The position numbers and the translations under genes were made by a program. 33,438 bases of DNA. It comes from Psychrobium sp. Its GTDB lineage: Bacteria; Pseudomonadota; Gammaproteobacteria; Enterobacterales; Psychrobiaceae. The stretch spans positions 24,220 to 57,657 of the forward strand of contig JABSRV010000007.1 of the NCBI GenBank assembly GCA_013214905.1. Direction: 5' to 3'. This document shows, one piece after another, positions 26,017-33,438 of the stretch (its first letter is position 1; each line of letters begins with the position of its first letter). The notes below the pieces were generated by a model. It was not told the origin of the DNA. It saw only the letters and a list, made by a program, of their open reading frames with translations, and made no database searches.

Positions 26017-26832
26017 ATGAGTCATTTATGTATTTACCATAAAAATTGTGCCGACGGTTTTGGCGCAGCATTAGCCGTGGAAGTGTATTGTAAAGAACAT
26101 AATATTAGTTGCGAATACTTAGCTGCACAATATGGCGATGAAATACCAGACGTTAGCGGTAAAGAGGTATTTATAGTTGATTTCTCTTATGATCGTGACA
26201 GTTTAATCGCGCTAAAAGAGCAAGCTAATTCATTAATGGTCATCGATCATCACAAGAGCGCGATGGAAGCATTAGCCGGATTAGATTATTGTGTATTTGA
26301 CATGACTCGTTCAGGTGCTGTGTTGACGTGGCAAACATTAATGGCCGACAAGCCCTTGCCATTATTACTGGCTTATATCCAAGATCGCGATTTATGGCAA
26401 TGGCAACTACCAGACTCAAAGGCCGTATCCGCGGCACTATTGACAATGGAAAAGAGTTTTGAATGTTGGCAGCCTTATTTGGATGATCACAATATTAGTG
26501 AGCTAATTAGCAAGGGCAATGCCATTGTTGACTATCAACAGCAACAACTCGCTAAAACGCCAAAAGGCGATTCCGTACCAATGGCAACCATTGCGGGTTA
26601 TAAAGTGCCGTGTGTGAATTCAACGCATCTAATTAGCGAAATGGGTGCAATATTAGCGCAAGGGCACCCGTTTGCGGCGCTTTATTTTGACAAGAGTGAC
26701 AAACGTATTTATTCACTTCGTTCAGCCAAAGACGGCATTGACGTTGCTGAAGTTGCTCAGCAATATGGCGGTGGTGGTCATTTCCATGCGGCGGGTTTTG
26801 CGGTTGATAAACCGTCGATAGATGTAGAGTAA
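26017..26832 (+). CDS. DHH/DHHA1 family phosphoesterase
   Basis: A 271-residue soluble phosphoesterase. The DHH domain shows HKNCADGFGAALAV near the start, IVDFSYD, and the metal-binding signature DHHKSAM with D77-H78-H79; the D-R-D motif is in IQDRDLWQW. The DHHA1 part has RSAKDGIDVAEVAQQYGGGGHFHAAGF (split), with the G-G-G-G-H substrate-binding loop starting at about residue 251. Members cleave phosphodiester bonds of small nucleotides or short oligonucleotides; which one is used here cannot be told. It lacks membrane and PAS-like domains, so it is not GdpP. A strong ribosome site, aaggagata, is embedded in ywbE. Confidence 0.92.
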   Translation: MSHLCIYHKNCADGFGAALAVEVYCKEHNISCEYLAAQYGDEIPDVSGKEVFIVDFSYDRDSLIALKEQANSLMVIDHHKSAMEALAGLDYCVFDMTRSGAVLTWQTLMADKPLPLLLAYIQDRDLWQWQLPDSKAVSAALLTMEKSFECWQPYLDDHNISELISKGNAIVDYQQQQLAKTPKGDSVPMATIAGYKVPCVNSTHLISEMGAILAQGHPFAALYFDKSDKRIYSLRSAKDGIDVAEVAQQYGGGGHFHAAGFAVDKPSIDVE

Positions 26833-26839
26833 TTACATT

Positions 26840-26885
26840 AAGCCACGATATATCGTGTATTAAGCGTTATGCCGTGGCTTTTTAT
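26840..26885 (+). terminator. Rho-independent terminator after the DHH gene
   Basis: Outer stem aagccacg / cgtggctt, with the smaller palindrome cacgatatatcgtg inside its left part, is followed by ttttat. It lies 7 bp after the stop codon and closes the sigma-54 activator/ywbE/DHH operon. Confidence 0.8.
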
Positions 26886-26992
26886 ATTGTTATAAATATA
26901 AAACCAATTAATATCAGACAGATACAGCGATAAAAAACTGGCTCACTCTTTGCTAAATACAGATTACGATAATTTGTAATAAAGTAATTTAA

Positions 26993-28378
26993 ATGGCAGT
27001 CCAGATTAACCCCCAAGATTTAATAATCGCCCCTAAAAGCTCCTTAGGCAACAAAATATATGTTCGGCAACAGCCGGGTAAATATCAAAAGATCCGACGC
27101 TATATCGGCATCTTTTTGATGAGCCTATTTGTTTTTTTGCCATGGTTTGATGTAGGTAGCGCACCTGCCATCTTATTTGACTTAGCCAAACAACAATTTC
27201 ACGTCTTTGGTACTACCTTATATCCGCAAGATTTAACCGTGTTTGCGGCTTTATTAATGATCTCGGCATTCTTACTATTTTTTATAACCACGTGGTTGGG
27301 ACGAGTTTGGTGTGGTTTCTTGTGTCCACAGACCCATTGGTTATTTATGTTCTTGTGGGTAGAAGAGAAAATAGAAGGCACCAGAAATCAGCGTAAGCTA
27401 CTTGATCGCAAACCATGGTCACTAAATAAAGTCAGTAAAAAAGGTGCCAAGCATATCATCTGGCTCAGTTTGGCATTTTTTACAGCGACTACCTTTGTTA
27501 GCTATTTCGTGCCAGTGCAAACGCTTTATAGCGACTTGTGGCAATTATCTTGGGGAATATTAACCATATTCTGGGTATTCTTTTTCATGGCCTGTACTTA
27601 TGCCAATGCGGGTTGGTTACGCGAAAAAATGTGCTTGCATATGTGCCCTTACGCTAGGTTTCAATCGGCGATGTTTGATAACGATACATTACTGATTGCT
27701 TACAATAGCGAACGCGGCGAAGCTCGTGGTCCTCGTAAGCGCAAATACGACGCCAAAGCAATGAACCTAGGTGATTGTGTTGATTGCAATCTATGTGTTG
27801 ACGTATGTCCCGTAGGCATTGATATTCGCGATGGTTTGCAATATGAATGCATAAACTGCGGCGCCTGCGTAGACGCTTGTGACGCAACCATGAGCAAGTT
27901 TAATTATAAAAAGGGGCTCATTAGCATGACCAGCGAAGCGGCATTAGCTGGTGGCGTGACACAGCTATTTAGAGCCAAAGTTATCGCCTACGGCATGATT
28001 AGCATACTGATATTGCTTGCAATGGCACTTTATTGGTTTAACCGAGCGCCATTAGAGTTTTCAGTAACACGTGATCGTAATGTGCTATATCGCGTCACTA
28101 ATGACGACATGGTCGAGAACGTTTATCGTATTAAACTTTTTAATAAATCTAATGAAGTGCAAACGTACAGCATCCTTATCGGCGGTATAGATTACCTTGG
28201 AGGTGGAACTCCTTTAACAATGACTGTATTGCCAGGTATCTTTAGCACAAAGGTAGTAACTATCACCGCAGATCCAGCGACGATAGATAAAAGTAAAACA
28301 CGAATTACCTTAGATGTGTTCTTAGAGCAAGGTGGTCAGCTATTAACGACTGAGAAATCTATTTTTTATAGCGAGTAA
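26993..28378 (+). CDS. ccoG: Cytochrome c oxidase accessory protein CcoG (FixG/RdxA)
   Basis: A 461-residue inner-membrane iron-sulfur protein required for cbb3-type oxidase assembly through copper handling in related bacteria. About five membrane helices: residues 36-55, 82-103, 157-177, 187-206 and 332-353. The third motif region has WCGFLCPQTHWLFMFLWVE, and a 2[4Fe-4S] ferredoxin domain follows with CVDCNLCVDVCP starting at C262 and CINCGACVDAC starting at C286. The C-terminal Ig-like domain (FixG_C) is complete. The ribosome site is weak. The ccoNOP and ccoHIS genes are not beside it in this window, so it stands alone. A perfect-stem hairpin follows. Confidence 0.96.
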   Translation: MAVQINPQDLIIAPKSSLGNKIYVRQQPGKYQKIRRYIGIFLMSLFVFLPWFDVGSAPAILFDLAKQQFHVFGTTLYPQDLTVFAALLMISAFLLFFITTWLGRVWCGFLCPQTHWLFMFLWVEEKIEGTRNQRKLLDRKPWSLNKVSKKGAKHIIWLSLAFFTATTFVSYFVPVQTLYSDLWQLSWGILTIFWVFFFMACTYANAGWLREKMCLHMCPYARFQSAMFDNDTLLIAYNSERGEARGPRKRKYDAKAMNLGDCVDCNLCVDVCPVGIDIRDGLQYECINCGACVDACDATMSKFNYKKGLISMTSEAALAGGVTQLFRAKVIAYGMISILILLAMALYWFNRAPLEFSVTRDRNVLYRVTNDDMVENVYRIKLFNKSNEVQTYSILIGGIDYLGGGTPLTMTVLPGIFSTKVVTITADPATIDKSKTRITLDVFLEQGGQLLTTEKSIFYSE

Positions 28379-28395
28379 ACTTTTAAAAGGAATGG

Positions 28396-28426
28396 ACAAA
28401 GCATGCGCTAAAACCGCATGCTTTGT
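28396..28426 (+). terminator. Terminator-like hairpin after ccoG
   Basis: A perfect 12-bp stem, acaaagcatgcg (28396-28407) with cgcatgctttgt (28415-28426), has a seven-base loop, 17 bp after the ccoG stop codon. The T tract after it is only ttct, so termination may be partial. The hairpin is part of the diverged repeat shared with 30261-30360. Confidence 0.65.
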
Positions 28427-28428
28427 TC

Positions 28429-28455
28429 TATACCCGTGACCATTGATTATGGGTA
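28429..28455. repeat. 27-bp palindromic unit, extra in repeat copy 1
   Basis: It starts tatacccgtgacc and ends gattatgggta, an imperfect palindrome. It is absent at the corresponding point of the repeat at 30261-30360, and 24 of its 27 bases match the core of the hairpin at 12442-12468. It therefore looks like a small unit inserted between gctttgttc and the following 36 bases. Confidence 0.6.
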
Positions 28456-28533
28456 AATATTGCTACGACTGAGGTTATGCCAATGCTAGCGCCTGCTCCT
28501 AGGGGTCTGCTACACTAACGCAGCACACATTAA

Positions 28534-29358
28534 ATGAAGACTTTTCCTATGCAACGCCCGCCACTTCGACAAGCCAAGAAAATCGATAACGTATTCAATA
28601 GTGCTTATTGGCATTTAAGCCAACAAAATTATACGATTAGCGAGATCCGTCGCAAGCTAGAACGTAAAACAGAAAATGTTGAGTGGATAGATAAGGTTAT
28701 TGCACAACTTATCGAACAGGGTTATCTAAAGAGTGACCTTGAATTTACGATACTTTATTGCGAGTCGGCATTTAGCAATGAAATAGGAAAAGGAGCCATC
28801 CAACGAAAATTAAAAATGCGCGGAGTATCCTCCAATGATATTGCAACGGCAATTGAGCAAGTCGTTGAACAACAAGATATTGATTTCGATGAAATGGCGA
28901 GCAGTCGACTACTGTCTCGGTACATAACATTCGAAGGCATTAGTAAAGAAAAACTGTACGCGCAAATGACTACTAGAGGCTTTTCTCGCCCACAAATAGA
29001 TCAGGCGTTATCACAACACCCAGCACAAGAATCGCTACGCAGTAAACTGGCCATCAAAGCTGAAAAAGCGGAGCTAGCCACTGAAATCATTAAGTTATAC
29101 CGTAAAGGGAAAGGTCAAACGCTTATTCTCAATGAGTTAAAGCAGCGGCTTATTGACGTGAGTGAATTTGAAGAAACCTTATATCAACTCGAACTTGCTG
29201 GTGATATCGACTTTTATCAGAGCTGCAAAGATCAATTCGCCAAAAAAAACTACGACTTATCTGACTATAAAGAGAAATCAAAGGCCTATGCTTACTTGGC
29301 ACGAAAAGGCTTCACCAGTGATGAAATCAAAGAAACAATGTCACCCGATCAAAATTAG
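28534..29358 (+). CDS. recX: RecX-like protein, extended form
   Basis: A 274-residue, all-helical, highly charged protein with RecX-type three-helix modules. The best marks are at the two ends: FNSAYWHLSQQNYTISEIRRKLERK (about 21-45) with VIAQLIEQGYLKSD, a typical first module, and SKAYAYLARKGFTSDEIKETM at the C-terminus, a typical last module. Similar helices recur between them (AIQRKLKMRGVSSNDIATAIEQV; KLYAQMTTRGFSRPQIDQAL; LILNELKQRLIDVSEFEETLYQL). RecX is normally about 150-170 residues, lies next to recA and caps RecA filaments. Here it is far longer and has no recA beside it. Start choice is uncertain: an ATG six codons later is possible. Role in RecA control is inferred. Confidence 0.75.
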   Translation: MKTFPMQRPPLRQAKKIDNVFNSAYWHLSQQNYTISEIRRKLERKTENVEWIDKVIAQLIEQGYLKSDLEFTILYCESAFSNEIGKGAIQRKLKMRGVSSNDIATAIEQVVEQQDIDFDEMASSRLLSRYITFEGISKEKLYAQMTTRGFSRPQIDQALSQHPAQESLRSKLAIKAEKAELATEIIKLYRKGKGQTLILNELKQRLIDVSEFEETLYQLELAGDIDFYQSCKDQFAKKNYDLSDYKEKSKAYAYLARKGFTSDEIKETMSPDQN

Positions 29359-29523
29359 CGATGTCACCGCCTAAAGCAATAAAAATCAGCGCTAATTATT
29401 CAATTCGCGATACTATTTTTATGCGAGTCCCATCCTTGATAACACTTATAGACGCAGTGCATCTAGCCTTGACTAATTGTATAATGCGATACCACTCAGA
29501 CATCACAATCAAAGCTTTCTTTA

Positions 29524-30153
29524 ATGCCAATCACTAATTCAAACAGTTTAAAAGAGCTCGCTGCGTCAAGCCAAAATCATCAGCACTTCAAAATATTTAA
29601 GCCACATGGTTATTTAAGTCAGTTTGTCCCAGAATCACGAAAGAAGAAGCATCTATTAGGCGAGATATTTAACTTTCCTGATAAAACGATGGCAATAGGT
29701 CGATTAGATCACGACTCCGAAGGCTTATTGTTACTGACAACTGACGGGTTGATGAGCCACAAAGTTAGAAGTAAAGGGATAGAAAAAGAATACTACGTAC
29801 AAGTCGATGGAGCGATTACTGACGAAGCCATGTCACAGCTTCAAAATGGTGTTGAGATTGGTATCAATGGAACTAAATATTTAACCCTGCCTTGTAAAGC
29901 GTTCAAGCTTGAATATGAGCCACAACTTCCCGCTCGTGGTCGTAAAATACGCGATCCAAGACATGGTCCTACTAGATGGATCTCTATCACTCTGTGTGAA
30001 GGTAAAAACCGTCAGATAAGAAAGATGACGGCTGCTGTGGGCTTTGCCACATTAAGACTGGTAAGAGTTCGGATAGGCAACATCCATATCGATAGCATGC
30101 TTGCTGGGGATGTTGTTTCCCTAGCTAATTTTGACGCCGCGTTTAATAGCTAA
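29524..30153 (+). CDS. rluE: 23S rRNA pseudouridine synthase, RluE-like
   Basis: A 209-residue enzyme of the RsuA/RluB/RluE group lacking the N-terminal S4 domain, as in RluE, which modifies U2457 of 23S rRNA in Escherichia coli. The catalytic aspartate is D62 in GRLDHDSEGLLLLTTDG; other family motifs are IEKEYYVQVDGAITDEAM, the LPARGRKIRDPRHG segment and EGKNRQIRKMTAAVGFATLRLVRVRIG near the end. The N-terminal FKIFKPHGYLSQF corresponds to the conserved KP-x-G-x-x-SQ start of this group. It is probably monocistronic. RluE is the best match in length and layout, though another member of the group is possible. Confidence 0.88.
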   Translation: MPITNSNSLKELAASSQNHQHFKIFKPHGYLSQFVPESRKKKHLLGEIFNFPDKTMAIGRLDHDSEGLLLLTTDGLMSHKVRSKGIEKEYYVQVDGAITDEAMSQLQNGVEIGINGTKYLTLPCKAFKLEYEPQLPARGRKIRDPRHGPTRWISITLCEGKNRQIRKMTAAVGFATLRLVRVRIGNIHIDSMLAGDVVSLANFDAAFNS

Positions 30154-30260
30154 TGCCTGAAACATTAAACCCTTTGTGCATAAGAGAACAAACTCGCAAA
30201 CATCCTCAAACCGAGATTAACATGCTGCACTATATTTAATTTACATCTACCCTAATTATC

Positions 30261-30360
30261 ATAGCGAGTAATCTTGTTTAAAAAGGCACGGACAAAGTAT
30301 GCACTAACGCTGCCAGCTTTGTTCAAAATGGCTGTGGCTTCGATCATATCAATGCTAGCG
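30261..30360 (+). repeat. Structured intergenic repeat, copy 2
   Basis: Diverged partner of 28368-28491, lying in the 362-bp gap between the pseudouridine synthase and the esterase gene. It keeps atagcgagtaa at the start, ggacaaag/gctttgttc as the outer stem, and caatgctagcg at the end, but lacks the 27-bp palindrome of copy 1 and has lost the inner stem pairing. The remaining parts of this gap (30154-30260 and 30361-30515) hold no gene I can support. Confidence 0.6.
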
Positions 30361-30515
30361 TCGGTCGCTGAAAAAAATATCCTACGGGAATTAACATAAT
30401 CCCTTTGGTATCACTTGGCGAGCATTGGACAATAAAGTTTACCCGATTTCATAATCGCCCATATTTACTACTTCTATTACCTCATGGTATGGTCATTTTT
30501 AATATAACAAATGGA

Positions 30516-31697
30516 ATGGTTAACAAATTGAAAATTATAAAATTAATATTACTTTTAGCCTTACTTGTACAAGGCAATGTTTATGCAGCTGACGATATAA
30601 ATATCGCTCAAAGCATAGAGATAAAATCTAAAATATTACAACAAACAAGGACTATCTTAGTTTCGCTTCCCAAAGGGTACGAAGCAAACAAAGCACGCTA
30701 TCCAGTGATATATATGTTAGATGGCTTGCTAGCTATTAACCACGCGGTTGGTGCTAGAGATGTTCTAGTTCATAGCGCTAGCATACCTCCGACAATCATT
30801 GTTGGAATAAAAAGCGAAGATAGGATGATGGACTTTACACCATCAAACACTGAGCATTTTAAAAGTAGTGGTGGAGCGGACAAGTTTCTTAATTTCATGA
30901 AGTTAGAATTAATTCCTTTCATAAATTCTAAATTTAAAACTAATGCGTTTAAAGTGCTAGAAGGACACTCAATGGCTGGCCTCTTTACTGCGCATGCATT
31001 AATCAATTCGCCAGAACTCTTTGACGCATATATTATTACCAGTCCTGAACTAGGCTGGAATAAGGATGAAATTAATAAAAAATTAAAAATATTTTTAGCA
31101 TCCTCAACGGCGTTACCAAAAGATCTCTATTTTGCTGTTGGCGGGCAAGAGAGTAGTATGATAAAACAGCAACTTAAAACGTTTGTTTCAGAAATAGAAA
31201 ATTCATCGAAAAATAAAAGTCGCATAAAACATGATGTTTTTGAGGACGAGGGCCACATGTCCGTCCCTTTTTTAGCTAACTATCATGCATTGAAATTCAT
31301 ATTTTCAGATCTTAAACTTCCAAAAGATATCATTGAAAATTATAGTGATGAGAAATTCTTCTCTCATGAAACTAGAATGAGCAAAAAATATGGAGAATTG
31401 GCAAGACAGGAGTTAAAAGTATATATACCACTTGCATTAGGGTTAATGAAACAACATAAATACCAAAGTGCGGTTAATGTGTTTGAACGCCTAGTACAAA
31501 CCTATAAGGTTGATAACGATCATCCCCAAAATTATGCATGGTTGGCATCAGCCTTTGATAAGAATGGTAATAAGCAAGCAGCTCTTAAAAATTACAAAAT
31601 AGCGTTGAAAAAATCTGTAGATATAGGGTTTATGAGAGAAGCGTTATTTCGCACCAAAGTTACTGAGTTAATTACCGAATTAGGTTTACCAAAGTAA
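30516..31697 (+). CDS. Secreted esterase-family alpha/beta hydrolase with TPR-like C-terminus
   Basis: A 393-residue protein from the ATG at 30516 (MVNKLKIIKLILLLALL), which gives a proper signal peptide cut after VYA; the frame is open for 37 codons further upstream, but that part has no protein character. The catalytic domain is of the putative esterase / IroE-YbbA type (PF00756-like): KSKILQQTRTILVSLPKGYE, YPVIYMLDGLL, nucleophile S152 in GHSMAG, TSPELGW and a histidine in EDEGHMSVPF. The last 110 residues form helix pairs with TPR spacing (YQSAVNVFERLVQTYK ... NYAWLASAFDKNGNKQAALKNYKIAL). Relatives include siderophore esterases and proteins of unknown substrate. Periplasmic or secreted location is inferred from the signal peptide. 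Confidence 0.85.
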   Translation: MVNKLKIIKLILLLALLVQGNVYAADDINIAQSIEIKSKILQQTRTILVSLPKGYEANKARYPVIYMLDGLLAINHAVGARDVLVHSASIPPTIIVGIKSEDRMMDFTPSNTEHFKSSGGADKFLNFMKLELIPFINSKFKTNAFKVLEGHSMAGLFTAHALINSPELFDAYIITSPELGWNKDEINKKLKIFLASSTALPKDLYFAVGGQESSMIKQQLKTFVSEIENSSKNKSRIKHDVFEDEGHMSVPFLANYHALKFIFSDLKLPKDIIENYSDEKFFSHETRMSKKYGELARQELKVYIPLALGLMKQHKYQSAVNVFERLVQTYKVDNDHPQNYAWLASAFDKNGNKQAALKNYKIALKKSVDIGFMREALFRTKVTELITELGLPK

Positions 31698-31919
31698 GAC
31701 AGCAGTTACCTAATTCATAATTTATGCTCGAATTGTTTTTCAGATAAAAATTAAATAACCATCACATAGTTTGATTTTTATCTGACGCGCCTTGCCTACA
31801 TTAAAACAGACGCCTAAACCAACATTGGCACAATAAATTCGGTCTCGCTTTGTACTTCTTTACACCATAGTAAATAGATTGAACTTAGCCTGTTACTGTG
31901 CGCTCAAGACTTAAGCAAT

Positions 31920-31945
31920 AAAAAGGCCGCTGATTAGCGGCCTGA
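31920..31945 (-). terminator. Rho-independent terminator of add
   Basis: Stem aggccgc / gcggcct with loop tgatta. On the minus strand it is followed by a T run (tttttattg). It lies about 20 bp after the add stop codon and faces the esterase transcript on the other strand. Confidence 0.85.
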
Positions 31946-31963
31946 TTCATAATCGATAACCGA

Positions 31964-32965
31964 TTAGCGGTTTTTACATTTATCGATTAGCTGTTGTTTT
32001 TCGCTATTAGACAAATAGGCTTGCTTAAGGCCGTTTACTTGCAGCGTTTGCAGTTGCATCGCGCTCAGGCCAATCGCTTTAGCTGCTTCATTATATTCAT
32101 AAGCAATCTCAATATCACTGACCCCTGGATCATCGGTATTTAGTGAGACTAAAATATCGCGATCAAGGAAATCCTTAATGGGATGAGTCGCATAACTCGC
32201 TACTGTGCTGGTGTGAATGTTGCTGGTGGGGCAAGACTCAATGCCTATTTGCTCTTTGGCTAAAAAGTCCATTAATCTTGGATCTTCAATCGCCTTAACA
32301 CCGTGACCTATGCGACGCGCACCTAGCTTTTCAATGGCGTACCATATCGCTTCACTACCCGCTGCTTCACCGGCATGTACAGTGATGTTTAGGTCGCTAT
32401 CACGTGCTTGCTTAAACTGTTTTAAAAACATATTGCTCGGAAAACCTAATTCGTCGCCGGCTAAGTCAATGGCCACTAACTGATCGCGCTGACTCAGCAA
32501 TGCATCTAATTCTACTTGGCAAGCGTCAACACCAAAGGTGCGCGACAAAATACCAATCAAATTAACCTTAACGTCATATTTAGCCTGTCCTTGCTTTATA
32601 CCTTCGATAACGGCTTCTACTACACCTTGCGCTGGTAATTTATGACTCATCGCCATATAACCAGGGCTAAAACGTAATTCAGCATAATCAATGCCAGCGT
32701 TAAAAGCGTCTTCTACATTTTCAAAGGCTACGCGGCGTACGCTGTCTAAATCACCAAGCACGCCAACCATCCAATCTAACTTAGACAGGAAAGCCATTAG
32801 TGAAGGTTCTTTTTCCACGACCTGTACATAGGGTTTTAAACCTATGATATTGTCACTGGGCAACGGACAATTAAACTGACGGCCTAAATCTAATATAGTT
32901 TGCAAACGAATATTACCGTCGAGGTGACGATGGATATCGGTTAGAGGAATATTTCTATTGATCAT
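31964..32965 (-). CDS. add: Adenosine deaminase
   Basis: A 333-residue enzyme converting adenosine and deoxyadenosine to inosine forms in purine salvage. With the ATG at 32965 the protein starts [20 protein letters not shown] and has the same length as the Escherichia coli Add; an ATG-like start 22 codons upstream would add residues absent from the family. Zinc and active-site motifs are all present: HRHLDG with H12 and H14, [27 protein letters not shown] and NTDDPGV. Ggtgg lies about 10 bases before the start. A terminator lies shortly downstream. There is no obvious operon partner in the window. Confidence 0.97.
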   Translation of the reverse strand: MINRNIPLTDIHRHLDGNIRLQTILDLGRQFNCPLPSDNIIGLKPYVQVVEKEPSLMAFLSKLDWMVGVLGDLDSVRRVAFENVEDAFNAGIDYAELRFSPGYMAMSHKLPAQGVVEAVIEGIKQGQAKYDVKVNLIGILSRTFGVDACQVELDALLSQRDQLVAIDLAGDELGFPSNMFLKQFKQARDSDLNITVHAGEAAGSEAIWYAIEKLGARRIGHGVKAIEDPRLMDFLAKEQIGIESCPTSNIHTSTVASYATHPIKDFLDRDILVSLNTDDPGVSDIEIAYEYNEAAKAIGLSAMQLQTLQVNGLKQAYLSNSEKQQLIDKCKNR

Positions 32966-33141
32966 AGTTAGCGCCCACCATGTATGACCAATTCCACCAA
33001 GTATTTGGTCACTTGTGCTAGTTAAAATCAATGATAACTACGTTGCTCTCAATCACAATAGCCAGCTATTGCTTAATCGAGCGCCTTGTTCTAATTAATT
33101 TTTCCTGCGCACAACAAGAACACAAACTTAGTAGAATTGGT

Positions 33142-33438
33142 CTAATTGTTATTTTTACGTATCATAGCAACAATCTTACGTCCTTGTTTAAGGTAGGCGA
33201 TAAACATTTGCGCTAGCTCACAGGGTAAATTATCAAGGGCAATTAGCTCAAAGTTTAATTGCTGATAAAAAGGTTGCAGGTGTTGCAATGAAAAAGTATA
33301 AATGAATTGTGGTTCATTACATGTGCTTTGCAGTAAATCTCGCGCTACACCTTGCTTTCTATACTCTGGTGCCACAAATACACCGTTCAATAAACGATAG
33401 TGTGGTAATACCAATGACAAGCGAGCCGCCGCAATAAT
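33142..33438 (-). CDS. GNAT-family N-acetyltransferase, partial
   Basis: The frame runs off the right edge of the window, so only the last 98 residues are seen. The acetyl-CoA binding signature of the GNAT fold is present: LLNGVFVAPEYRKQGVARDLL contains the V-x-P-x-x-R-x-x-G-v-A motif, in which the R-K-Q-G-V-A loop grips the pyrophosphate. It is followed by FSLQHLQPFYQQLNFELI, the usual final helix and strand with F-Y-x-x-x-x-F. Substrate unknown. The upstream part of the gene must be read from adjacent sequence. Confidence 0.88.
   Translation of the reverse strand: MIAAARLSLVLPHYRLLNGVFVAPEYRKQGVARDLLQSTCNEPQFIYTFSLQHLQPFYQQLNFELIALDNLPCELAQMFIAYLKQGRKIVAMIRKNNN

Larger units (their letters stand above)
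28368..28491 (+). repeat. Structured intergenic repeat, copy 1
   Basis: It shares with 30261-30360 the start atagcgagtaa, the block ggacaaag-atgc-ctaa ending gctttgttc, and the end caatgctagcg. Apart from 27 extra bases at 28429-28455, the part from gctttgttc to the end has exactly 36 bases in both copies. The copy begins inside the last codons of ccoG (tatagcgagtaa gives Tyr-Ser-Glu-stop), so the repeat and the gene end are merged. Confidence 0.65.

Noticed and set aside
32966-33031. Upstream start for adenosine deaminase
   Set aside because: It adds 22 residues not found in the family; the internal ATG gives the exact usual length and opening.

Overview
The window looks like chromosomal, origin-proximal DNA from a marine gammaproteobacterium of the order Alteromonadales. 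A Colwelliaceae/Thalassotalea-like host is my best guess, but the genus is not proven. The grounds are a low-GC, AT-rich sequence, an enterobacterial-type oriC between mioC and mnmG with very dense GATC (Dam/SeqA-type) sites, a protease with a GlyGly-CTERM-like tail, a type I cyclic-di-GMP riboswitch, and numerous short palindromic intergenic repeats. No tRNA, rRNA, CRISPR array, transposase or prophage gene was seen.

Layout. (1) 1-4.7 kb: the 3' part of mnmE, then two imperfect-palindrome intergenic elements and three minus-strand genes: a small lipoprotein, a large secreted reprolysin-like metalloprotease, and a small unknown protein. The second element forms the last codons of the protease. 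(2) 4.8-7.7 kb: an operon of a VWA-domain lipoprotein, an ECF sigma factor and a membrane-anchored putative anti-sigma partner. (3) 7.9-11.4 kb: a TetR-family pseudogene with three in-frame stops, mioC, oriC and mnmG. rsmG and parAB do not follow mnmG, although they commonly do. (4) 11.7-17.5 kb: a Yip1-like membrane protein, then a compact operon of a periplasmic adaptor, ABC ATPase, MacB/FtsX-type permease, LytS-type histidine kinase and LytTR response regulator, i.e. a transporter with its own two-component system. (5) 17.5-20.7 kb: a c-di-GMP-I riboswitch leading into a two-gene operon of a TraF-like outer-membrane protein and a lipoprotein. (6) 20.8-28.4 kb: YgiQ radical SAM protein, a TetR regulator, a PAS/sigma-54 activator coupled to YwbE and a DHH phosphoesterase, and CcoG. 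(7) 28.5-33.4 kb: an unusually long RecX-like protein, an RluE-like pseudouridine synthase, an esterase-fold protein with a TPR-like C-terminus, adenosine deaminase, and a partial GNAT acetyltransferase.

The most interesting items are the repeat that rewrites the C-terminus of the sorted protease, the riboswitch with a visible candidate anti-Shine-Dalgarno platform in front of an uncharacterised envelope operon, a pair of diverged structured repeats one of which carries a clean extra 27-bp palindrome also found at a third site, and the dense GATC zone that extends from oriC back into a dead regulator gene. No wholly new defence or mobile system could be supported.
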